Shown in pieces: positions 1-5,298 of a DNA stretch of 8,533 bases. Source of the DNA: Spirochaetia bacterium (GTDB taxonomy: Bacteria > Spirochaetota > Spirochaetia > Sphaerochaetales > Sphaerochaetaceae); contig SABI01000104.1 of assembly GCA_009929055.1 (NCBI GenBank), positions 1 through 8,533 on the forward strand, in the 5' to 3' direction. The notes beneath the pieces were generated by a model. That model did no database searches and was not told the DNA's origin. It saw only the letters and a list, made by a program, of their open reading frames with translations. The position numbers were made by a program, and so were the translations under genes. How positions within the stretch are numbered: position 1 is the first letter of the stretch; every line of letters begins with the position of its first letter.

Positions 1-2
1 TA

Positions 3-914
3 GCTATAAGAGATGGAAAAGCTCCAATAGGGGCAATTCCTACAAAGGTCCTCCCCTCTTTTAGGCCAGATAAAGCTATTTTGATAGGGAATTCAGAATT
101 TCCTCAATATATTGAGACCCTCTCATTGAGTGTTGCAATGAGCATTAACTCTGTGTCAGATCTTCTACTAGCTCTCTCTAAAAGGGTAGAAATATTTATA
201 AAAACAGGATGTAAAGCGACCGATCATGGTCTTCCTATGGTACCATTTGAACTTCTTAGTGATAAGGAAATAGAAGAAGCCTTCCAAAAGAGGATGAATG
301 GAGAAACCCTTAGTAAGAGAGAAGAAGAGGCTTTTTCAACAAAGGTTCTCCTCTTTTTAGCAAAAGAGTATCATACACATGGTATTGTGATGCAATTACA
401 TGTCAATGCGATACGGAACTTAAATCCTCCAGCTTTTAACACTCTCGGCCCTGATACAGGTTATGATGCCTCTCACGACCTATCGGTAGCACAAAAACTT
501 TCTCTCTTCTTAGGTTCCTTAGAAAAGGATCATTCTTTGCCTAAGACAATCCTCTACTCACTCAACCCAAAGGATTATTATAGTATGGGAAGTATCATGG
601 GAGCTTTCCAAGGGGATGGAATTAAAGGAAAAATTCAACTTGGGTCTGCGTGGTGGTTCTGTGACCATAAAGAGGGGATGATAGAGCAAATGACAACCTT
701 AGCAAACCTGGGATCCCTTCCTCGTTTTATTGGGATGCTCACCGACTCTAGATCTTTTCTCTCCTACCCTCGTCATGAATATTTTAGAAGGCTCCTAGCT
801 AACTTGTTAGGTTCTTGGGTTGAAAATGGGGAAATACCCCATGATCCAGTTTTGTTAGATAATGTAATGAGAGATATTAGCTTTAGAAATGCAAAAGAAT
901 ACTTTGGTCTTTAA
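3..914 (+). CDS. uxaC: Glucuronate (uronate) isomerase, 5'-truncated by window edge
   Basis: Uronate isomerase interconverts D-glucuronate and D-fructuronate (or galacturonate and tagaturonate), the first cytoplasmic step of hexuronate catabolism. The frame is open from base 3, so the gene begins outside the window. The TTG at 81 is internal, because the preceding codons already read as family sequence (PSFRPDKA). The 303 visible residues match the C-terminal two thirds of a protein usually about 470 residues long. Recognisable family blocks are GPDTGYD (visible residues 149-155), LPKTILYSLNP, GSAWWF (214-219) and TDSRSFLSYPRHEYFRR (247-263). The last two are near-diagnostic for UxaC of the amidohydrolase superfamily. 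The end is native, with a TAA stop and no truncation. No hexuronate transporter or dehydrogenase lies inside the window, so any operon must extend leftwards. The small XRE gene 92 bp downstream is co-oriented, but a functional link cannot be seen. Confidence 0.96.
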   Translation, partial: AIRDGKAPIGAIPTKVLPSFRPDKAILIGNSEFPQYIETLSLSVAMSINSVSDLLLALSKRVEIFIKTGCKATDHGLPMVPFELLSDKEIEEAFQKRMNGETLSKREEEAFSTKVLLFLAKEYHTHGIVMQLHVNAIRNLNPPAFNTLGPDTGYDASHDLSVAQKLSLFLGSLEKDHSLPKTILYSLNPKDYYSMGSIMGAFQGDGIKGKIQLGSAWWFCDHKEGMIEQMTTLANLGSLPRFIGMLTDSRSFLSYPRHEYFRRLLANLLGSWVENGEIPHDPVLLDNVMRDISFRNAKEYFGL

Positions 915-1006
915 TGTAAGAATATAGATGATTTGTGTATAAAAATGATGAATTTTATCTCATTATAACGGGTTTGTTTTTTCTCAAATAGGGATATCAT
1001 AACACT

Positions 1007-1222
1007 ATGGATATTCACTTAGCTATACAACATATTCTTACTGAAAAAAACATCACCATAAGTGCAGTCTCTAGAGAGAGTGGCCTTACCCGTTCTTATA
1101 TTTATAAGGTTCTTAGTGGGAGACATTCTCCTACCATCTACACCCTTAGTCGCTTTGCTGAGGCCCTAGAAATGCCCCTTTCTGAACTTATTATGGTTGC
1201 AGAAGGAGATGGTTTTATCTAA
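1007..1222 (+). CDS. Small XRE-family helix-turn-helix regulator
   Basis: A 71-residue protein that is essentially one Cro/C1-type DNA-binding domain. The helix-turn-helix covers about residues 17-37 (SAVSRESGLTRSYIYKVLSG). It is followed by the usual helices 4 and 5 (SPTIYTLSRFAEALEMPLSEL) and a short tail. There is no sensor or dimerisation extension, so it may act as a minimal homodimeric repressor or activator; its target is not evident. The ATG start has only a weak purine-rich site (AGGG) about 13 nt upstream, and no better start exists. It lies 92 bp after uxaC on the same strand and could be co-transcribed, as no terminator is visible between them. Its stop overlaps the convergent acyltransferase stop by 8 bp. 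The family call is secure; the function is unknown. Confidence 0.9.
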   Translation: MDIHLAIQHILTEKNITISAVSRESGLTRSYIYKVLSGRHSPTIYTLSRFAEALEMPLSELIMVAEGDGFI

Positions 1223-2489
1223 GGCTGTGTTGGGACATAAAGAATAGCTCTTCAGTTGCTAGGGCAATCTTAGTCACAGAAAAATCTTTACCATCTGGAA
1301 ATAGGTAATAGGTATCATCAAGTGTAGATAAATCGATACAATCTCCTTTACCAAAATAATTATATTCTATATGGCAAGAGTACATCGACTCTACTGATTT
1401 TTTTAATTCAAAAGGTTCTCCATTAAAATCAGATGTCAAACTAAATCCATTAAGAGAATGGGTGAGCTGGCCCTTTCCGAGACGAATGTAGCGCCTCGCA
1501 TTAGGGAGGGCATCAACAGTAACGGTCAATTCTATATGGTAGGTTCCATTGAGCACTTCCTTTCTCACTTGCTCTCTTTCAAATTCATACCAATCAGGGA
1601 TATGAGAAAATTCTGTTATAAGGGAAGATTCATCATCAGCTAACTTGGTAGCACTTAATTCTCCTAATGTACTCATCTGCCACTCTTTGTTACAAGAGCG
1701 ACACACAAGAAAGGAATCATAGCTATCCATATGATATTCACTCATACAATGGGGACATTGATAAAGAACTTTATGAAGACCTTGCCCCCTTTTAGGATGA
1801 TCAATTATGATATTATTCTCTTTTTGCCATCGATATTCATCGTATTCAAATGCCTTATTAATCTTCTCATTAATAGCATCAACAGAAGTTTCTACTAACT
1901 CCTGTGGCGTGAAAATGAGACTCATATCAGCAGCTATTTTATTCCCTCGAGGGGTCAAATTCCAACAGGGACTATTAAGATAGTTCCCATGCATATTTAG
2001 TACAACAATGGGAACTCCGAGAAGCTTTGCCATTTTTCCCAAAGAAGCTGGTAGAACTGCATTCGTCCCAATAAGGGAATATCTTGCTTCAGGATAGAGG
2101 GCAAGGATATCACCATGCTTTGAAAGGACATGCCGAATTTGACGAATAAGTTGAATGTCATTGGTAAACTTTCTTTTGCAAATCCCTCCAGCTTGTCTTA
2201 GGAGCCATTCTCTTCCAATGAACCCATCAATTGCAACTACATAGGCAGCCCTATGGGGAAATATTGCCGCAGTTGTCACTTTAAAATCATTAAAAGCGTG
2301 GTGAGTGCAAAGCAAAAGATAAGGTGGTTTAACCCCTTCCATGTTCACTTTATTTATTTTCAGCTTCCCTTTTATAATAGCAGGAAGACTTAGTAACCAA
2401 GTCACTGGCCTCAAATAGTGCCTTTGCCTAACTGGAACTCTTTTCATATCGAATCGAACTGCTTCTCTAAACTTCTCTATCTCATTCAT
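1215..2489 (-). CDS. PlsC-type acyltransferase with zinc ribbon and C-terminal extension
   Basis: Likely a glycerolipid or lysophospholipid acyltransferase. Residue numbers are for the 424-residue form. The HX4D catalytic motif is His63 to Asp68 (HHAFND), and the substrate-binding block is YPEARY (about 132-137), replacing the usual PEGTR. The hydrophobic stretch VTWLLSLPAII near the N-terminus may touch the membrane. After the acyltransferase fold, at about residue 235, comes a CPHC...CRSC zinc ribbon (Cys245/248 and 263/266), then about 155 residues I do not recognise. Ordinary PlsC proteins are 200-250 residues long and lack both parts. An ATG at 2528 would add 13 residues, but its AAGG touches the start codon with no spacing. 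The ATG at 2489 has the purine-rich AAAGAG just upstream and is preferred, although neither site is strong. AT-rich sequence at 2540-2575 may hold its promoter. Substrate specificity is unknown. Confidence 0.82.
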   Translation of the reverse strand: MNEIEKFREAVRFDMKRVPVRQRHYLRPVTWLLSLPAIIKGKLKINKVNMEGVKPPYLLLCTHHAFNDFKVTTAAIFPHRAAYVVAIDGFIGREWLLRQAGGICKRKFTNDIQLIRQIRHVLSKHGDILALYPEARYSLIGTNAVLPASLGKMAKLLGVPIVVLNMHGNYLNSPCWNLTPRGNKIAADMSLIFTPQELVETSVDAINEKINKAFEYDEYRWQKENNIIIDHPKRGQGLHKVLYQCPHCMSEYHMDSYDSFLVCRSCNKEWQMSTLGELSATKLADDESSLITEFSHIPDWYEFEREQVRKEVLNGTYHIELTVTVDALPNARRYIRLGKGQLTHSLNGFSLTSDFNGEPFELKKSVESMYSCHIEYNYFGKGDCIDLSTLDDTYYLFPDGKDFSVTKIALATEELFFMSQHSLR

Positions 2490-2596
2490 TACTCTTTCAC
2501 CAATCCTCAGGATGAAAAGGGGATACATCCTTTTATGTATAATAATAGTATAATTAGGAATATTGCTAGAGAAATAAATAAAAACAGGACACAGGT

Positions 2597-2618
2597 CTCA
2601 TTAAATTCTCATTAAATT
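2597..2618. repeat. Two tandem copies of an 11-bp unit
   Basis: CTCATTAAATT occurs twice head to tail, exactly one helical turn apart. The repeat sits between the minus-strand acyltransferase start and the plus-strand promoter of the candidate RNA. It could be a paired protein-binding site or a chance AT-rich repeat; nothing else decides between these. Confidence 0.55.
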
Positions 2619-2672
2619 CTTTTTATTTTCCTTGACAAATATAGAATAGTGGGAATTTATTTTACCAAGTAC

Positions 2673-2701
2673 TTGACTAACCTTTATAAATTAAGTATGT
2701 T
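2673..2701 (+). promoter_or_regulatory. Sigma-70-type promoter for the candidate RNA
   Basis: TTGACT (2673-2678) is separated by 17 bp from TATGTT (2696-2701), which predicts a start near 2707. A second TTGACA is at 2632-2637, but it has only a poor -10 (ATTTAT) at the right spacing. No convincing reading frame with a ribosome binding site follows. The promoter instead reads into the structured region that ends in a T-run at 2905. Confidence 0.55.
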
Positions 2702-2717
2702 TAACGAGATGATTTTA

Positions 2718-2761
2718 ATTACTTCTGGTGAGTGATGCGGGTTCGATTCCCCCTAGTAATA
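2718..2761 (+). other. tRNA T-arm/acceptor-like minihelix (not a full tRNA)
   Basis: ATTACT (2718-2723) pairs with AGTAAT (2755-2760). The arm at 2737-2753 has a T-stem (GCGGG/CCCCC, one C-C mismatch) closing the seven-base loop TTCGATT, giving the tRNA hallmark GGTTCGATTCC. As in a tRNA, the second acceptor strand starts directly after the T-stem, and an A follows as the discriminator would. Only 12 nt lie between the first acceptor strand and the T-arm, so the D-arm and anticodon arm are absent. It may be a tRNA mimic, a decayed tRNA, a remnant of an attachment site, or coincidence. Confidence 0.4.
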
Positions 2762-2790
2762 AATATTTGGTAATCCGAAATGGTTATCGT

Positions 2791-2905
2791 AAAAAGGTGT
2801 TGATGTTCTATACAACGATTAGGTGATTGTAAGTGAAACCAGTTTAAGTCCCATGCTGGAAACTACAAGTTGATCCGAAAATGTATAAGAACGCACCTTT
2901 TTTTT
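2791..2905 (+). terminator. Long-stem terminator-like element with eight T
   Basis: The outer stem AAAAAGGTG/CACCTTTTT continues, after an internal loop, into a nine-pair helix with one bulge. The plus strand then ends in T8 (2898-2905). On the minus strand the stem is followed by T5 (complement of 2791-2795), so it could also stop transcripts leaving the uninterrupted toxin gene, whose original stop lies inside the T-run. The enclosed loop of about 70 nt is far larger than in ordinary intrinsic terminators and has its own helices, so it may be the body of a structured RNA rather than a simple terminator. Confidence 0.45.
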
Positions 2906-2952
2906 ATGCCCCAATTATGAGGGCTCTAGAATTGGAAACATCCCAACGATGT
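2904..2952 (-). pseudogene. Displaced 3' end of the RelE-like toxin gene
   Basis: This is the native end of the toxin gene, cut off by the insertion sequence. Reading on the minus strand from the target duplication gives HRWDVSNSRALIIGA and a TAA stop at 2904-2906. It is in exact frame with codon 80 of the interrupted gene at 4584 once one copy of AACGATGT is removed. The original toxin would have been 95 residues. The fragment has no start codon or ribosome binding site of its own and is not expected to be translated. Confidence 0.75.
2945..2952. repeat. Target-site duplication, left copy (AACGATGT)
   Basis: Eight bases directly outside the left IS end are identical to the eight outside the right end (4577-4584). 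Eight bp is the duplication length typical of ISL3-family insertion. Confidence 0.93.
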
Positions 2953-2976
2953 GGCTCATCGGATTTTTCTGTGGGT
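2953..2976. repeat. Inverted repeat at the transposase 3' end (IRR)
   Basis: A 24-bp terminal repeat running GGCTCATCGGA, then T5, then CTGTGGGT. Against the other end, 18 of 24 positions match; four of the six mismatches fall in the central A/T-run. Its last base is the first base of the transposase stop codon (TTA on +). Confidence 0.9.
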
Positions 2977-4469
2977 TATGCAATTCTTCTGGATTTAATA
3001 TAGATTCTGCTATTATCCCAAATCTTTAAAAAGAAGTATTCTTGGTCTCTGTATCCATAGGCAGCTCTTCTCGTTGTTTTTATCATGTGGTTAACGCCCT
3101 CAAGAGGGCCATTGGAAATAGGATATACTGCTCTTGAAAGAATTCCATCCATGCGAGTGGTGAGCATTTTATTAAATGACTTAAGCATAGGAATCTTAAC
3201 TTCATACTTCTTTGAGAGTGCTAACCATTGATCCATACCAGATTTAAGATCTTCTATATTTCTCGTTTGTAAAGCTCCTTTTAACTGATCTCCTAAGAAG
3301 AATGCAATATTAAGATGTTCATTACTAGTAAGTACTGTATCAAGCTTCTTCTCATTAAAAATTGACCATTTGCGTTCTCCTGGAGGAAGAGACAACCCTT
3401 TCTTTTCATACTTCTCATTCAACTCTCTGTTATGTTCTCTTGCAACTTCATCTTTCTTCCTGAGTCCTTCTCTACTACTCAATAGATGGAATCGCGAATG
3501 CTTCAGCTTAGTATAGTCATTTCGAATAAGGTTTAATGCTTGATAATCTTCATGAAGTTGTTGGAGTAATTCTTTCTTTTTCTCTGACCCAACTTGAAGA
3601 GGAGTACATACTTTTCTCGTTTTCTTTATAGATTGCCTAATTTCATCTTCTTGTTCTTTTAAACGATTTTGCTCAAGTCGTCTTAACTCAGTTATAATAC
3701 GGTCATTGAAGTTTCGAATGATGTGAAAACCATCATATATTATCTTAATATGAGGATAACGAGTTTTTATGGCTTTATTATATTGAGCATTCATATCCAT
3801 AGAAATAGCTTTTACATGTTTCATCCAATCCCTTCCAACGTGATCAAAGAAATGATGGAGTTGTTCTTCTCTATTTCCTTCTTCAAGGAACAAAATCTCT
3901 CCTGTTTGCCAATCTATAACTACTGTTGCATAACGATGACCTTTGTGAAGAGAAAACTCATCAACGGCAATGTATGGACTGTAATGTGTTGGTTTTAGGT
4001 CAGGGTATTTTTCTTTTAATTGCTTTTTATCTATATTTTTTACTATCTTCCAGCTTGTTTTTAGTGAGGCTGCTATTCCTGCTATACTTGCTTTAGATTT
4101 TCCCAAAAGTCCAACTATTTGGTTATAGTATGCCTTTGTAATAAAATGCTCCTTTTGCTTAAAAGGAATCTCTTGTATGCATGTCCTAGAGCACTGTGTA
4201 CACCAATATTGCAAATATTCTATATGAATACAAAGTAAAACATTACCAAGATAGAGATGTTTTAAAGTAGCAAAAAGATGTTGGTTAATTTCTACACTAT
4301 GTGCTTCATTACAGTGGGGACATGCTGTTGGTTTCTCTGTGGTAATTCTCCCATACATAGTCTCAACTTTGTACCAACTACCATCTGGTTCATTCTTAAT
4401 TTCTTTTTTTGGAAATTTAGTAGTTTCAAAATATGGCAATTCTAGGGAAGTATTGGTATAGTCAGTCAT
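2976..4469 (-). CDS. ISL3-family transposase
   Basis: A DDE-type transposase of 497 residues that cuts and rejoins the IS ends. The N-terminal zinc-binding region has CPHC (Cys50/53) and CTQC (Cys90/93), followed by a helix-turn-helix-like segment (about 115-145) for end recognition. The catalytic residues are probably Asp170 (AVDEF), Asp225 (SMDMNAQY) and Glu457 (NGPLEGVN). The GPLEGVNHMIK...RRAAYGYRDQEYFF block is a family hallmark. The region between the second Asp and the Glu is long and highly charged, consistent with coiled coil. The ATG at 4469 has AGGAG nine bases upstream. The in-frame ATG at 4529 lacks a site and is rejected. The stop overlaps the inverted repeat. The gene begins 81 bp after the toxin's IS-derived stop on the same strand, so toxin-operon transcription may help express it. 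Confidence 0.95.
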   Translation of the reverse strand: MTDYTNTSLELPYFETTKFPKKEIKNEPDGSWYKVETMYGRITTEKPTACPHCNEAHSVEINQHLFATLKHLYLGNVLLCIHIEYLQYWCTQCSRTCIQEIPFKQKEHFITKAYYNQIVGLLGKSKASIAGIAASLKTSWKIVKNIDKKQLKEKYPDLKPTHYSPYIAVDEFSLHKGHRYATVVIDWQTGEILFLEEGNREEQLHHFFDHVGRDWMKHVKAISMDMNAQYNKAIKTRYPHIKIIYDGFHIIRNFNDRIITELRRLEQNRLKEQEDEIRQSIKKTRKVCTPLQVGSEKKKELLQQLHEDYQALNLIRNDYTKLKHSRFHLLSSREGLRKKDEVAREHNRELNEKYEKKGLSLPPGERKWSIFNEKKLDTVLTSNEHLNIAFFLGDQLKGALQTRNIEDLKSGMDQWLALSKKYEVKIPMLKSFNKMLTTRMDGILSRAVYPISNGPLEGVNHMIKTTRRAAYGYRDQEYFFLKIWDNSRIYIKSRRIA

Positions 4470-4550
4470 GGGCTTTCTCTCCTGTTTAGCTTTTATTGGT
4501 TTAATTACTATAACAGATTGGAAGCCCATTTCTATTTATTTTTTTCTATT

Positions 4551-4823
4551 CTACCCACAGATTTTTCCCAAGAGCCAACGATGTCCTACTGTCACGATGA
4601 GAATTATAACCTTTTCTTCCATTATCTCAGTAATCAGACGGTATTTCCCAATTCGATACCGCCATCGTCCAATATGGTTTGCTGAAAGCCCCTTCCCATA
4701 TATGAAAGGATCTATGCACCCTTCTAAGTTTTTCCTTATCCATGCAGTAATAAAGAGAGCAATATGTTTGTCTAATTTTTTCATCTGCTTCAAAGCTTCT
4801 TTACTAAACTCTACATGATACAT
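4551..4823 (-). CDS. RelE/ParE-superfamily toxin, C-terminus replaced by IS sequence
   Basis: Probable type II toxin, a ribosome-dependent mRNA interferase by family. The 90-residue frame shows the RelE-like fold pattern: N-terminal helices (EFSKEALKQMKKLDKHI), GKGLSANHIGRWRYRIGKYRLI with the basic core around Arg53-Arg62, then the last strand VIILIVTVGHR. Native sequence ends after His81-Arg82. Trp83 is encoded across the junction and is restored by chance. Residues LLGKICG and the TAG stop come from the insertion sequence. The uninterrupted gene would have encoded 95 residues. The native tail has Ser where many relatives have the conserved terminal Tyr (HR-x-x-V-Y), so activity was perhaps already altered. 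The ATG overlaps the antitoxin stop by one base (TAATG), giving translational coupling. Whether the shortened toxin is active cannot be told from sequence. Confidence 0.82.
   Translation of the reverse strand: MYHVEFSKEALKQMKKLDKHIALFITAWIRKNLEGCIDPFIYGKGLSANHIGRWRYRIGKYRLITEIMEEKVIILIVTVGHRWLLGKICG
4553..4576. repeat. Inverted repeat upstream of the transposase (IRL)
   Basis: Read inward on the minus strand, this is the 24-bp partner of 2953-2976 (GGCTCTTGGGA, then A4, then TCTGTGGGT). It supplies the final codons of the interrupted toxin; the TAG stop (4551-4553) lies at its inner edge. Confidence 0.9.
4577..4584. repeat. Target-site duplication, right copy (AACGATGT)
   Basis: Identical to 2945-2952 and directly abutting the right IS end. 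It falls within toxin codons 80-83 and marks the exact insertion point. Confidence 0.93.
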
Positions 4824-5044
4824 TATTTCAAGCCCAATTCTTTCTCCACTTCATCTAGAGATAGAGATTCTGGATGTGCGTTGTATGCTTTAATTGCTTC
4901 ATTATAAAGACTCAAATCATACTCATCCTCGATGTGTTTGAGAGCAGCTTGCCTCATAAACTCAGAGACACTAAGACCATTAAGCCTAGCGTATGTTTTT
5001 ATGAGCTGAGTCTCCTCATCATTTAGTCGTAATGAAATTGCCAT
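4823..5044 (-). CDS. RelB-like ribbon-helix-helix antitoxin
   Basis: A 73-residue antitoxin that binds DNA and should neutralise the toxin encoded next to it. Residues 1-40 form a ribbon-helix-helix: the strand MAISLRLND, helix EETQLIKTYARLNG, then the turn and helix SVSEFMRQAALKHIED. The acidic C-terminal part (YDLSLYNEAIKAYNAHPESLSLDEVEKELGLK) is of the kind that wraps the toxin. The start at 5044 is chosen because AGGAGG (5052-5057, minus strand) sits seven bases upstream. An upstream extension to 5080 would run through that site and through the operator. It is promoter-proximal, before the toxin, with a one-base stop/start overlap. A 23-bp palindrome over its promoter suggests autorepression by the toxin-antitoxin complex. 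The family resembles RelB/DinJ or the DUF6290-type antitoxins; the exact subfamily is uncertain. Confidence 0.9.
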   Translation of the reverse strand: MAISLRLNDEETQLIKTYARLNGLSVSEFMRQAALKHIEDEYDLSLYNEAIKAYNAHPESLSLDEVEKELGLK

Positions 5045-5058
5045 ATAGGAACCTCCTC

Positions 5059-5104
5059 TATGTATTACATTGTAATACATATGTGCTACAGATACAAACT
5101 ACAA
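5059..5104 (-). promoter_or_regulatory. Antitoxin-toxin promoter with 23-bp palindromic operator
   Basis: On the minus strand, TTGTAG (5104-5099) is separated by 17 bp from TATGTA (5081-5076). A perfect palindrome, TATGTATTACA and its complement around one central base, covers 5059-5081 and therefore overlaps the -10 and transcription start. Such palindromes upstream of ribbon-helix-helix antitoxin genes are normally bound by the antitoxin alone or with toxin. The gene's ribosome binding site follows directly. Confidence 0.7.
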
Positions 5105-5111
5105 AAGAAAT

Positions 5112-5270
5112 ATGAAGAATACAATGGATTTGCTTTTAACCTTTTATGATTATTTGAATTTTTTTCCTCAAGGAATAACTATGTTGTTATTACAACTCAT
5201 AATTAAGGCTCATCATATGTTTGGAAGTCTTTTATTTGTGGAGTTTTATATAGAAGAGTTATCACACTAG
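5112..5270 (+). CDS. Possible 52-residue hydrophobic small protein (doubtful)
   Basis: An open frame in the 217-bp gap between the antitoxin promoter and the end of the ABC-F gene, running opposite to both. It encodes 52 residues with a hydrophobic middle (GITMLLLQLIIKAHHMFGSLLFVEF) that could form one membrane segment. No Shine-Dalgarno sequence better than AAAGAAA precedes the ATG, and I know no related family. An uninterrupted frame of this length in AT-rich DNA is somewhat unexpected but can arise by chance. Otherwise this gap holds only weak inverted repeats. Confidence 0.2.
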   Translation: MKNTMDLLLTFYDYLNFFPQGITMLLLQLIIKAHHMFGSLLFVEFYIEELSH

Positions 5271-5298
5271 CCTTACAACAATAACTTCCCTTTTTCCC

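Larger units (their letters stand above)
2707..2905 (+). ncRNA. Candidate structured small RNA, about 200 nt, family unknown
   Basis: A promoter-like sequence, three successive foldable modules and an intrinsic-terminator-like end lie in register on the plus strand. Module 1 (2718-2760) is an acceptor/T-arm-like minihelix. Module 2 (2769-2789) is a small hairpin pairing GGTAA with TTATC around a TCCGAAATGG loop. Module 3 (2791-2905) is a long closing stem: AAAAAGGTG with CACCTTTTT, then GTTCTATAC with GTATAAGAAC (one bulged A). It encloses the inner helices TTGTA/TACAA and CCAG/CTGG. CCGAAA appears both in the module 2 loop and near the apex side of module 3 (2875-2880). It does not match 6S, SRP, RNase P, tmRNA, T-box or common riboswitch consensus motifs that I can recall. 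A bacterial Y RNA-like (tRNA-mimicking) RNA is a speculative alternative. Its transcription is inferred, not shown. Confidence 0.4.
2953..4576 (-). mobile_element. Complete ISL3-family insertion sequence, 1624 bp
   Basis: Both ends begin GGCTC. The terminal 24 bp match at 18 positions in inverted orientation and share the inner block TCTGTGGGT. Perfect 8-bp direct repeats AACGATGT flank the element. It contains one transposase gene filling nearly all of its length, transcribed on the minus strand. Intact ends, identical target repeats and an unbroken transposase frame suggest a recent and possibly still mobile insertion. It landed in the final codons of a RelE-like toxin gene, in the same orientation as that gene. 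Confidence 0.95.

Noticed and set aside
915..1006. Promoter or terminator between uxaC and the XRE gene
   Set aside because: A TATAAC at 964-969 has no matching -35 at proper spacing, and no stem followed by a T-run is seen.
2710..2736. An eight-codon leader peptide starting at the ATG at 2710
   Set aside because: The predicted transcript start is only about three bases away, no ribosome binding site fits, and no regulated gene follows on the plus strand.
2688..2761. A complete tRNA gene using the T-arm at 2737-2753
   Set aside because: At normal distance upstream there is no pairing acceptor strand, no D-arm and no anticodon stem. Only the minihelix pairing is supported.
2725..2825. A 36-codon plus-strand frame through the RNA region (CTG/GTG starts)
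   Set aside because: No ATG at its beginning, no ribosome binding site in place, and it is bounded by stops at 2716 and 2823. Structure explains the region better.
3723..3998. Open frame opposite the transposase gene
   Set aside because: Shadow of the transposase coding strand, with no ribosome binding site or family features. The same applies to the frames at 1458-1643, 2418-2615, 4468-4818, 5381-5620, 7443-7631 and 7916-8272 on plus, and 7409-7666 on minus.
5225..5298. Terminator for the ABC-F operon or the 52-codon frame
   Set aside because: Repeats around AGTTAT/ATAACT form only a weak, interrupted stem with a long loop. The T5 on the plus strand is not enough to call it.
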